This document shows, in pieces, positions 1-10,244 of a stretch of 64,000 nt of DNA; the stretch's first letter is position 1, and every line of letters starts with the position of its first letter. A model generated the notes under the pieces. The model was not told where the DNA came from. It saw nothing but the letters and a program-made list of their open reading frames with translations, and searched no databases. Source of the stretch: Ceratodon purpureus (taxonomy: Eukaryota > Streptophyta > Bryopsida > Pseudoditrichales > Ditrichaceae); contig CM026427.1 in NCBI GenBank assembly GCA_014871385.1, positions 11,036,430 through 11,100,429 on the forward strand, read 5' to 3'. The translations under genes were made by a program, and so were the position numbers.

Positions 1-1103
1 TTCTTTTCTCGTGCCTCTAGTATGCTTCAACTCTGTTGTCTTTCGTTTTGAAACCCTGAAGTAGTTTGTGCTACAAAATGGCCTGTTTAGAATGATTCTC
101 GGTTGATCGAGGTGCGTACTTCTACATAACTTTCGCCCTCTTTTGTCATGGCTGTTATCTTGTGTGTTTAATTGTTTTTCTGGTTCTATCTTTTGTGAAG
201 CGTGGTGAACAATCATGTCTTGATTCCCGTGTCGGAGACATCGCGCAGCTATATTTCATGTGCGCTAACCAGCTTGAGCAGGGGATAACAGCCTATTTGG
301 TCGAGGGCGCTACAGTTTTCTCGTTGAGGAGTTCGTGCACACGCTCAATCTTACACGTTCCGGTCGTCTGCCTAGTCGAAGAAAGCAACGTAAGTTTTTT
401 GTCCTCAACGCGCATTGTTAGGAATGAGACGTTAAAAGTTTGAGGTTGAGAATCTTACATTTCGAAATATACATATATATGCGCAGTGAGCGTTTGTAGC
501 GCAGTTTTGATTATATGTTAGGTTCAGTATTTGTGTTTCTTAATTGCTTGCGGTTCTTCCTTGCAAGGCTGGGGCATCACTCTATCTCCGTCATAGTCGT
601 CGGTTATAGATGAAATGCCACTGAGTCTGTGTTTAATATTTTTTTTGAAAAAATGACAAAGTTGCATCTCAACGCTTCATGGGTAGCCATGATATTGGGT
701 GGAAAATATAGCAACATCCTTGTGCCGGAAGGAAAATGTCTTGCGCCTGCACTGGAACAAATTTGTAACTTTTGAGAATGACTCCTTTGTGTCACTGCAG
801 GAATGTATCTTAACTTCATTAGAAAGCTGCAATCGTTGAGGTTGGTACCATCTAGACTTGAATTATACTGGGTATTCTGAAGGTGCATCCTAGCTATCAA
901 TATTTCGAAATGAGGAAATGGTTATGAATTCTTCAAATGGTGTTTTTCCTGGGGAGAAGGAGCGTAAAATAGAGCGTGGTAAGACTTGATCAGAGGGATT
1001 GTGCGTTCAATACCTACTTGGTTGCACGTCTTACAGATTCGAGAATTCTGGATTTAGTTTTTGATGTTGAAGGATGCATTTTTACTTTGACTTCCCTTGA
1101 GAC
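1..1103. other. upstream region, no gene seen
   Basis: I see no convincing coding sequence here. The stretch is T-rich with short open frames that carry no recognisable motif. It lies directly upstream of the kinase-LRR gene and may hold its promoter and 5' UTR, possibly with a leader intron. An AT-rich run at about 466-480 (repeated TATA-like steps) is the only promoter-like sequence noticed, and it is more than 600 bases from the start codon. Confidence 0.4.
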
Positions 1104-4100
1104 ATGGATTTTTCCTCTTCTAATTCGCAAGGGAGACTAGAGTCGAAGGATCTGCCAAGCTTGCGTCGATTAGGAAGAGACTTGTCTGGCTTCGTATATG
1201 AGACGACATGGGAAGGAAACAAGTATTTGAGGAAAGATTTCCCAATCGGAGCAGATGAGCACAATTCCATCTTTGAGAGAGAAGTAACATCTCTACTCGA
1301 TCTCTATCACCCGAATATTGTGAAGTGCTATGGCTACACTGTTGGAAGGAGTTGCTGTTCACTTCTCCAGGAATTTGTTGATGACAATATTGAAGACGTC
1401 ATTCGAAGAAGGAAAGAGGCGCAGATGAAGACCACATTTGTGCTTACAAGTAAGGGACAGGAAAAAGAGAGCACTGCGGCCAGTAACGAAGCTAGCAGTT
1501 CAGATATGCTCAGAAGTAGAACTACTCCTACTGCAGTGTCTGATCAGGGGGTGGTCATCTCATCAAGTGAGGCGAAGGACAGGGTGAAAACCCAGACCGT
1601 CAATACTCTTCCTTTTGAATTGTCCGAGGCCGAAGACATCACATTACAGATTGCATCTGGCATAGAGTACTTGCATGAACATGAAGTCGCTCATGCAGAT
1701 CTAAAACCAAAAAGTGTGTTAGTTTGCTTGAATCCTGACGCGATTGATTCAGGCAAGATAGCCGTGAAGGTTGCTGATTTCGGCCTTGCTCAAACCAAGA
1801 GCTGGATCAAATTGGTTTCAAAGCGCGCACGGCTTTTTGAGACATTGATGTGGAAAGCACCTGAATTATTCGATGATGGTCCCGACTACTCAGGAGAGTC
1901 CGATGACGACGAAGTTGAGGCTGAGGTCGACGATGAGGAAATCCAGAATTCCGTCCCCTTCTTGAAAAGCAGGTTGGCAATGGCCGATGTCTACAGCTTC
2001 GGCTTAACGTGTGCATATATCTGGGGTGGGAAGCTATTATATCCGGAGTTGAGCTTGACCGAGTTACGAAAGCAAAGAATAGGTGGTTTCAGACCAGAAC
2101 TGCGTAATTCTACGTGCCCCGAGTATATCAAACATATTGTTGATTCATGCTTGGAATTTGACCCTTCGGAAAGACCTACCTTCTCCACCATCTGTTCAAT
2201 CTTGGATCTCTTCCGTTCTTCTCCAGAGTTATTCGATGTGATGAAAGGTGCAGCCCCTTACCTTTTTCTGCAAAGTCTGATTTATGCTCTTCAATTAGTG
2301 ATGTGCCACATATAACGCTGAAGTGCTATTTGTGTGTGTTCGTGCTGTGAGGAATTCAATCAAGATCAACATTATTGTCATGCTACAAGTCTTTGAAATT
2401 CTTTTGCAAACTTTGCGCTTCTATTATCTGATACTGGATTGAAAATTAATCGAATGCAGGTCAGAAAATGAAGGACATGATAGCTTCCACCACAACCTTG
2501 AGATTGGAAGACTGCTTTGATGAGTCAACAGGAGAATTTCATTACTTGAAAGAGTTACCACGTCGACTTCACAAATTCACGTCTTTGAAAACCTTATCAG
2601 TCGGGAAATGTCGAAGGTTGGAGCATTTACCAGATGAGATTGGTGATTTGACTTCTTTGACAACCTTGAAACTGTGGGGTTGTTCAAATTTGACGAAGTT
2701 ACCATGGAGTATTTGTAAGTTGAAGATTTTGGAGACCTTGGATTTAAGTGATTGTCGAGCCTTGGAGCAATTGCCTCATGAATTGGGCAATTTGACTTCT
2801 TTGACAACCTTGGAGATCATACATTGTTCAAAATTGAAGGGATTACCGCGGAGTATTGGTGACTTGAAGGCTTTGCAAAGCTTGACTCTGCATAATTGCG
2901 GAGCCTTGGAGCAATTGCCTGATGAGATGGGCAATTTAACTTCTTTGACAACCTTGGAGATCTCGTGTTGTTCAAATTTGAAGGGATTACCGCGGAGTAT
3001 TGGTGACTTGAAGGCTTTGCAGACCTTGACTCTAGATGATTGTGGAGCCTTGGAGCAATTGCCTGATGAGGTGGGCAATTTGACTTCTTTGACAACCTTG
3101 GAGATCATACGTTGTTCAAATTTGAAGGGATTACCGCGGAGTATTGGTGACTTGAAGGCTTTGCAAAGCTTGACTCTGCATAATTGCGGAGCCTTGGAGC
3201 AATTACCTGATGAGATGGGCAATTTAACTTCTTTGACAACCTTGGAGATCATACGTTGTTCAAATTTGAAGGGATTACCGCGGAGTATTGGTGACTTGAA
3301 GGCTTTGCAAAGCTTGACTCTGCATAATTGCGGAGCCTTGGAGCAATTGCCTGATGAGATGGGCAATTTAACTTCTTTGACAACCTTGGAGATCTCGTGT
3401 TGTTCAAATTTGAAGGGATTACCGCGGAGTATTGGTGACTTGAAGGCTTTGCAGACCTTGAATATGTATGATTGTGGAGCCTTGGAGCAATTACCTGATG
3501 AGATGGGCAATTTGACTTCTTTGACAACCTTGGAGATCATACATTGTTCAAAATTGAAGGGATTACCGCGGAGTATTGGTGACTTGAAGGCTTTGCAGAC
3601 CTTGACTCTAGATGATTGTGGAGCCTTGGAGCAATTGCCTGATGAGGTGGGCAATTTGACTTCTTTGACAACCTTGGAGATCATACGTTGTTCAAATTTA
3701 AAGGGATTATCGCGGAGTATTGGTGACTTGAAGGCTTTGCAGAGCTTGACTCTAGATGATTGTGGAGCCTTGGAGCAATTGCTTGATGAGATGGGCAATT
3801 TGACTTCTTTGACAACCTTGGAGATCTGGCGTTGTTCAAATTTGAAGGGATTACCGCGGAGTATTGGTGACTTGAAGGCTTTGCAGACCTTGAATCTGTT
3901 TGGTTGTGGAGCCTTGGAGCAATTGCTTGATGAGATGGGCAATTTGACTTCTTTGACAACCTTGAAGATCATATATTGTTCAAATTTGAAGGGATTACCG
4001 CGGAGTATTGGTGACTTGAAGGCTTTGCAGACCTTGACTCTAGATGATTGTAAAGCCTTGGAGCAATTGCCTGATGAGATGGGCAATTTGACTTCTTTGA

Positions 4101-4480
4101 CAACCTTGGAGATCTCGTGTTGTTCAAATTTGAAGGGATTACCGCGGAGTATTGGTGACTTGAAGGCTTTGCAAAGCTTGACTCTGCATAATTGTGGAGC
4201 CTTGGAGCAATTGCTTGATGAGATGGGCAATTTAACTTCTTTGACAACCTTGGAGATCTCGCGTTGTTCAAATTTGAAGGGATTACCGCGGAGTATTGGT
4301 GACTTGAAGGCTTTGCAGACCTTGAATATGTATGATTGTGGAGCCTTGGAGCAATTACCTGATGAGATGGGCAATTTGACTTCTTTGACAACCTTGAAGA
4401 TCATACATTGTTCAAAATTGAAGGGATTACCGCGGAGTATTAGTGACTTGAAGGCTTTGAAGATTTTTAATGAAATTTAG
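1104..4480 (+). CDS. protein kinase-LRR fusion protein (moss PNL-like, no NB-ARC)
   Basis: Exons 1104-2247 and 2460-4480; the 212-bp intron (GT at 2248, AG ending 2459) joins in phase 1 and gives about 1054 residues. Residues 20-375 form a protein kinase fold: Lys44 in YLRK, Glu60 as a likely helix-C Glu, HADLKPKS at 197-204, DFG at 225-227, APE at 252-254 and a C-lobe DVYSFG motif. The glycine loop is degenerate, the HRD Arg is Ala, and the usual catalytic-loop Asn is Ser204, so activity is doubtful. A Ser-rich insert (about 105-168) and an acidic insert (about 259-280) interrupt the domain. From residue 385 the protein is about 27 plant NLR-type LRRs. No signal peptide, membrane segment or NB-ARC is visible. 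Mosses are known to have kinase-NBS-LRR (PNL) proteins; I infer this is a relative lacking the NBS, possibly a cytoplasmic immune or decoy protein. The C-terminus appears truncated by a frameshift. Confidence 0.85.
2757..4470 (+). repeat. 144-bp tandem LRR array, about 12 copies
   Basis: About twelve near-identical 144-bp units, each coding a 48-residue LRR doublet: one repeat built on GNLTSLTTL and one on SIGDLKALQ. Between units the framework is almost invariant at the DNA level. Most changes fall in the short stretch after each TTLEI or QTL/QSL, where the residues read IHC, SCC, IRC, WRC, IYC or SRC in one half and TLHNC, TLDDC, NMYDC or NLFGC in the other. The first roughly 100 residues of exon 2 hold four older, diverged LRRs. 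The periodicity keeps other frames open, including a long antisense frame that is not a gene. Confidence 0.95.
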
Positions 4481-4800
4481 TGGTGAAGTTGAAGATTTGA
4501 CTTCTTTGACAACCTTGAAGATTAAGGGTTGTTCAAATGTGAAGTAATTGCTACAAAGTATGGCTATTTTGAAGGCTTTAGAGACCTTGAATTTAGGGCA
4601 TTGTGGATAAGTAAGGGAATTGCTTGATGAGATTGGTGATTTGGAGGAAAATTGGTGAATACCTTGATATTTTGAGGAAAATTCTTTGTCTAGAATTTGG
4701 AATTTTCATGTAGTGTAGGGAATTTGAAGGATTTGTAGCCCTTATTTATAAAGGAATGTATGAGGATGGAGGAATTGCCTTACAAATACTGAGTGGAAGT
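4481..4800 (+). pseudogene. decayed LRR tail of the kinase-LRR gene
   Basis: Just past the stop codon the sequence is still recognisably LRR but in another frame. From about 4498 it reads LTSLTTLKIKGCSNVK, stop, LLQSMAILKALETLNLGHCG, stop, then LLDEIGDLE. Around 4717-4790 a further fragment reads VGNLKDL, stop, PLFIKECMRMEELP. The ancestral gene therefore had a longer C-terminus and the present stop was created by an indel near 4465-4500. These remnants are more diverged than the homogenised array. Nothing else is recognised up to about 5380. Confidence 0.8.
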
Positions 4801-5379
4801 CGTGTGTCAAGGGCCTTCAGTGTAAATGCGCAGTCATTGTTCAGTTGATGCAAGCTTGACTTTAGAGAGATTGGTTACAATGAAATGTCCTGCAAAACTT
4901 GCACATGATTTAATTGCTCAAAGTTGATTACGAGTCAAAGTGAAAGTGCAAGAGCTGCAAGTGAGAAGAATTTTCTAGGACATGGCAGTGGGGTGTACGG
5001 TAGAATTTTGTGAATGCATTTTTGGGCCTATTTCTGTTTGGCATATTACTCATGCATATGCACTGTAATATATATTCAAAATATCTCATTCATAGTAAGT
5101 TTGAGTATGCCTAGAACAAAATTGCAAGTAAGTGAATATGTTTCTCATGTTTCTTCCATTTGATATGAGATTTTGGTACCACAATATTTTGGAAAAATAT
5201 TTATTTCTGAGACTGTTCAAAAATGCCATGTGCCACAGTACATGTGATTACAATGAAGTTTGAGCAACTGTGATGTACAAATCTTAACACAAGAAACGCA
5301 GAAGAAAATGCTGGAGGCAAGAGAGTACCAGGCCTCAACATCAGGCACTAGATATATTTCTTTGAGACAGTATTCCCCT

Positions 5380-5800
5380 TCTTTTTCCAAAGAAAGTCTT
5401 TCATCAGGATCTTCAAGCCATCATCTGCTCAATAAGATAATGTCTTCCACAGATGATTAATATCCTCTGGAAGTTCTCGACTTTGTCCTTCAATAACAAT
5501 GCTATAGCTTTTCGCAAGGTCTTTAAAAGAAATGCGACCTGTTAAAACTTCTTAGTAAAAGATTGCGTAGCTGTAAACATTAAAACTTCCTGTAAATAAA
5601 TGACAAATGTAACCACAACCATTTTCACAGCTGTAAATTGTTTTCTGCTCTCTAGATAATCTTCTGTGGCTGTGACTCCATCCACACATCCGAAATTTGT
5701 CATGTGGAGTAGTTTTTCTGAGCACTGGATCATCTTCACATAACGAGAGAACCATGACATTCGAGCATTGAATGATCTCCTGAGTCCTCACTGAAGAAAT
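5380..5800 (-). pseudogene. protein kinase relic, frameshifted with stops
   Basis: Read on the minus strand, one frame gives an activation-segment-like stretch, HMTNFGCVDGVTATEDYL, where DFG has become NFG. After a frame change the C-lobe follows: NVYSYAIFY, stop, EVLTGRISFKDL, then ELPEDINHLWKTLSY, stop, ADDGLK. In intact plant kinases these correspond to DVYSYAxxxWEVLTGxxPF and CWxxDPxxRP. At least two in-frame stops and one frameshift make it a dead copy. It points towards the kinase-LRR gene and resembles kinases of the same broad family. I cannot trace an N-lobe reliably upstream of 5800. Confidence 0.65.
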
Positions 5801-6699
5801 TTCAAGGTCCTAGACTCTAGAAACTGATCACCAATGTTTGCTCAAACAATCGTGCACTGCAACACAGCTCTCCTATTATGTACTCTAAACTCTAAACTCT
5901 AAACTCTAGCATACGTACTTAGTACTTACAGCTGGTGAATCTAACTCACAGAAAGAGAGACTGCAAAGAAGCAATATTTCTGCATCAGATGAAGGAGGGT
6001 TGGTAACAAAGTGGACATAAGATTGTGTAAACTACTTCGGTTGTTTCTAAATCAAGAGCCACGCACCAAGAGTGTCCAACACACAATGAGCGAAGATGTG
6101 AATTTCCCTGTGATTATTCGAGATCTCAGAGTCCGCCACCATTCTTCAAATTGAACAAAACCTTGGGTTGATGCTGGAATAGCACTGGAAAAACACTGCA
6201 CTGCTGCTTCAGCTGACTCACTGGCTCCTCACCCTGTCGACAAGATGGCTGCAAAGCTCACCCACTTCCTTAAGAGATTGGCGTAATTACTTAAAAAATG
6301 AGGCAACACAGGAGAATTGACAGTTGCACACTGCATGTTTACGCCTTTTAAGACAGTATCGAAAGTGAGGAACAGTGATTCATTTCGATGGATTTGCATG
6401 GAGGACGAGAATTGAGTTCACGAAGAGAGGTCAGACATTGTGCCGGCAAAAGTAGAAACAGAGATCCGCTTCCATTGCACTTCAGGATCTAATGCTATCT
6501 GTAAGGGTTGCACTGTAAAGAGATAAAGCTGCTTTGCAGACAGACTTTGAAAAGGACTTGGTGTGGTGGAGTAAGCCATTTTCCACTTGTTAACAGCTCA
6601 ATGAACAAAAATTCTGAGTAAATTCCGCAACTGATATAAATTAAGAACAAGAACACAAGAGAAGCTAAGTTGAACTTCTCAACACCTCTAAAGAAAATA
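5801..6699. other. intergenic, short 7-bp repeat only
   Basis: No gene is visible. At 5882-5908 the heptamer ACTCTAA is repeated almost four times in tandem, a sequence reminiscent of but not equal to the plant telomere unit CCCTAAA. The rest carries only short frames without family resemblance. Confidence 0.5.
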
Positions 6700-7940
6700 T
6701 TGCAGGAATGATCAAATGAAAGTGATGATTATTGCATGAAACTCATGAAACATGTTTTGTTGGCTTTACTCTCTCATGTGTATGGCATAACCATAGGTAT
6801 GTAGATCCCATATTAAAAAATGGATCCTTGAATAAAGCACGTAAATTCTTTGGGTCCAAGAGGATCCTGAAGAAGGGGAAGTGCACCTTTTGGACTAAAA
6901 GAACAACTCAACTTACAAATTATTTGCAAGGCAAATAAAGTCATTTTAGTTCACAAAATAGAATAAAATGCCTTGAAGCCAAAGGCCCCAAGTCGAAGAC
7001 AATTATTTTGTTTGCAACCTTACAAATTAACCATGTAATAAATTAAATTGTATATTATTGGAGGATTTTTCATTAAAACAGTCAATAATTTATAGATCAT
7101 TATAAAAGACTCCAATGGTTGTACAATTTGACCTATATGTGGCTTCTATAGTGTAGTAAACGTGTAAACAATTTAAAAAGTTGAGGTTTTTACATGTGCA
7201 AATTATTGTAAATTTGGTTAATCGTGATAATAAAACTAATGGGGCATTAGTCACGTGTCATTGAAAATTCTATAAAACTTGTACATTTATTCAAAAACTT
7301 ATGCAACATGTTTTGTTGGCTTCACTCTATGTTATGTATGCTACAACTACAGATATGTAGTCTGCACACAATGAATTTTATATTTTGTAAGTTTGTACAC
7401 GTTTTTCATCAAAACAATCAAAATTATATAAATCATTATAGAAGAGTCCAATGGTCCCACAAATTGACATGAATGTGGCTTTAATAGTATAGAAGAGTTA
7501 CAAAAAAATTCAGAAATTTAAACTAAGAAGAAGAAGAACTTCGGCCCCGAAGGGGGCCGACGTGAATATAGTGTTTGTTCATTCTATTCACTAATCCGAT
7601 GAAATTTAAACTACTCTAAGAAGAAATCATATTTTGTGACTAATGTGACAAGTAGGGCATTTGGCACATTAGTTACTAGATTACTAAAATCCCCAAGAAA
7701 AATTTGCACATTCATTCAAAAACTCATACAACATGTTTAGTTGGCTCTATTCTATCATGCGCATTACATAACATAGATAATCACAAATAAATCTAATGGT
7801 TGCACAAATTACCACGGATGTGGTTTCAGGAAGACATATAGAAAATTTCAGGAATTTTACAATGAGGTGCCTTACAAAATATTACAAAAATATTGCACGA
7901 ACATCAAATCAAAGTGATGAATCATGGCATGAAAAAATAA
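6700..7940. repeat. diverged dispersed direct repeats, three rounds
   Basis: Two motifs recur in the same order. An ACATGTTT(T)GTTGGCT motif occurs near 6748, 7306 and 7729. A motif built on TCCAATGGT or TCTAATGGT followed by an AATTTGACC-like or AATTACCAC-like stretch and ATGTGG occurs near 7112, 7448 and 7793. A 30-base motif (TATTGCA, ATCAAATCAAAGTGATGA) occurs near 6702 and 7890. This suggests an old, partly overwritten tandem duplication of about 350-500 bp units, or nested copies of one repeat. No coding capacity was found. Confidence 0.6.
7541..7560. other. perfect GC-rich hairpin
   Basis: Inside AT-rich DNA an 8-base stem TCGGCCCC pairs with GGGGCCGA across a GAAG loop. An overlapping alternative palindrome is CTTCGG-CC-CCGAAG. 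It lies within the diverged repeat block and no gene ends beside it, so terminator is unlikely. GC palindromes of this kind are typical of some organelle intergenic repeats, so organelle-derived DNA is one possible source. Confidence 0.7.
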
Positions 7941-8312
7941 AACCCACTTCATGAAAATGGCGCACAGCGTTCCAGAGTGTGGGCATGCCCAAGCAGCAAC
8001 CCACATCCACACTTCGAGTTGACAATCCAACGCACTTCCACCACGTCCCCCAGACGACGAAATTCGAAATCGACTCACACATGGCTCAGCAAAAAACAAA
8101 GCATAGTCTCGCAACTCACTCACAGAAACAACCACAATTGACAACGAGCCCAGATCGAAGAGATTTGCACGATGAACGTCCAACTGAGGAAAAACAGGAT
8201 GAACAACATCCCAGCACCGAGCTAGGCCACCAAGTCCAGCGACCGCCATAGCCAGCTTACAACACGGCCTCATGCTCTTGCTCTTCCGGTTTTGCTTCAT
8301 CTCGCCACAGCC

Positions 8313-9476
8313 ATGGCGCTGTTATCTTCCGTCTCCGCCGCTTCGTGCCCTGCTACTCTCGGTAACGCTGTCGTTTCCCGTCTCCCTGGCAGCTTCTGCG
8401 TGTTATGAGCGTTTGTTTGGAGATTGAGCTGCGGTTTTGAGTTTCAGGGGATGGTGTTGGCGTTCGTTGCTGCTGATTTCTGGAAGGTGTTCGTTGTTTT
8501 GTGTCTGAGTTTTTTGGAATTTGAGTTCTGTTGTGTGTCTTTCTTACTTGGTTGATTTGTGTGCAGGGCCTGTAGCGCAGAGGAATGTGAGCTGGAATGA
8601 CAGTGCGGTTGTCTCAATTGGTGTTTCGAGTGGAAGAGTGCAGCATGGGGCTGCGTGTTTGGCGTCCAGTGCTTCCTGCCAGGTGTTTGGTGGCAGTGAA
8701 TTAGGTGATTGTTTTTTGCTTTCTCTTTTGTGAAGAATTTATGTTTGGTCTATGTTGATGAGCGTGAATGAATTGGCACGAGTCGACGTTCTCACTATGA
8801 TTTTCTCGAATGCGCAAAGTTTTGGAATTAGCCCTTGGTTTTGTGATTACTGGTTTACGTAGTATGAGGTTTAACAGGAAGAGAACGGGGAAGATATCCT
8901 CGAGGTTAATCAGTTGTCTGTTCGTCTAATTTGACATTTGAAGGGATTATGAATGTCGTTTTTTCTTGGAGGATATGTGCGGTTGAGTTTTCGTTCTTGT
9001 GAATTGGAGGTACTGAATTGTTCATAATGTGATAGCAGCATGGCAATGCTCACTAGCGTCCCGCAAACAAACACGGAGGGCGCGTAACCTAGGGATTCGG
9101 TGCGAGCGAACCACTGAGGGTGGAAATAGAAGAAGCTTGGATACTTGGATTGGACGCGCTGCCATGTTGGGCTTCGTAGCTGCAATTGGAGTGGAGATTT
9201 CAACCGGGAAGGGAGTGCTTGAGGTTGATTATTTCTCCCCGCTGAAAGGATTTATCAGATTTTCAGATCTTTCTTTCTAGTGTCAGTAGGGTTTCATGGC
9301 CGGGATTCACCAATCATACCACCTTGTTCAGCACTTGCAATTAGCTGATGATATTTCTGCGTTTGATGCAGAGTGCTGGACTTCCAACTCCAGTCCCTCC
9401 ACTTGTGTTGGGCTTGATAGCTCTGGCGGGTTCGATCACGGCATTTGGAGTATTTCGTTCAACTGCGAGGGACTGA
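8313..9476 (+). CDS. SEP1: stress-enhanced protein 1-like (LIL, chlorophyll a/b-binding fold)
   Basis: Exons 8313-8361, 8567-8704, 9039-9223 (or from 9036) and 9372-9476 give 158-159 residues; phases are 1, 1 and 0 and all junctions are GT-AG. The first about 85 residues are rich in Ser, Ala and Arg with few acidic residues, as in a chloroplast transit peptide. A first membrane helix begins at IGRAAMLGF and runs through VEISTGKGVL; it keeps the R-x-A-M-x-G core of LHC helix 1, though the usual Asn before Gly is Ile. A second helix is LVLGLIALAGSITAFGVF. Two helices, this length, and the GKGVL...PTPVPP stretch fit the SEP1/LIL4 family, which is thylakoid-located and linked to photoprotection. 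OHP2 is less likely because of the second-helix sequence. Exon 3 has a tandem NAGNAG acceptor. Confidence 0.85.
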
Positions 9477-10244
9477 ACTTGTGATCTTCCAGTGTCAGTG
9501 TAGGCGAAACTAAGCTGTGAGAATTTACAATTTTTCTGGTTCATTACTCCGCTAGAGTTTCAAATTATTCTGCTTGTATCATGGGCATTTGTTTTAACCT
9601 GTAATTATACAGTAATTATGAAATTCCTTACCTTTCAGAATGTTGTAATCGGAATCACTTTGGGCTACTTTGTTCTAATTAATGTCACATTAGTCATGTA
9701 TATGTCAGATTTGTCTTATGTTGTACTATTCCTCGTTGCATAGGTATCCCATTAGTCTCGTCGAATGTTTTGTGATTAGATTTCCGACAGCATGAATACC
9801 TCTCCACTAAGTGTTCGACATCGTGGTACACATTAGATTTCAGGTGTGCTCTGGCGCTGAGAAAGTCGGAATCGACTAAATTAGTTTATTGCAATTGTAA
9901 CTGGAAAGAATACCTGAAGAGCTGGGCATATCGCAAAAGAATACCATTTCTTGTCAGATGAGCATATTTTCACACTTTGGAGATCAAACCTATCAGATAT
10001 ATTGTAAAGTTTCACACATTATTGCCGTGGCATTTAAAAAACCCAAAGACAAAGAAATTCTTCTGATTAAGAACATAAATATACATGCGGCTTACGACTA
10101 CGCGAGCAAAGTAATTACTTGCTCGAGGCCGCAGTGAAACAGCTGTAACCTCGTCTCAAAAGACAAAGCCATTCATAAATTTGAGCAGTAGAAGTGCTGC
10201 ACGTGGATTAAATATACAAGATTTTTGAGAGGCCATTTACAGAG
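9477..10244. other. shared 3' intergenic region, no gene
   Basis: Lies between the 3' ends of the SEP1-like and ARV1 genes, which converge here. It presumably holds both 3' UTRs and polyadenylation signals; AT-rich stretches near 9590-9680 and 10010-10080 fit this. No further coding potential is seen. Confidence 0.5.

Noticed and set aside
2776..4404. 542-codon open frame on the minus strand
   Set aside because: It is opposite the 144-bp LRR array; the period is a multiple of three, so any stop-free frame in one unit stays open through all. Its product is a shadow repeat.
5260..5460. 66-codon plus-strand frame
   Set aside because: It overlaps the antisense kinase relic and has no family resemblance of its own.
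7872..8300. 142-codon minus-strand frame upstream of the SEP1-like gene
   Set aside because: No recognisable domain, and it lies in the expected promoter and leader of the plus-strand gene.
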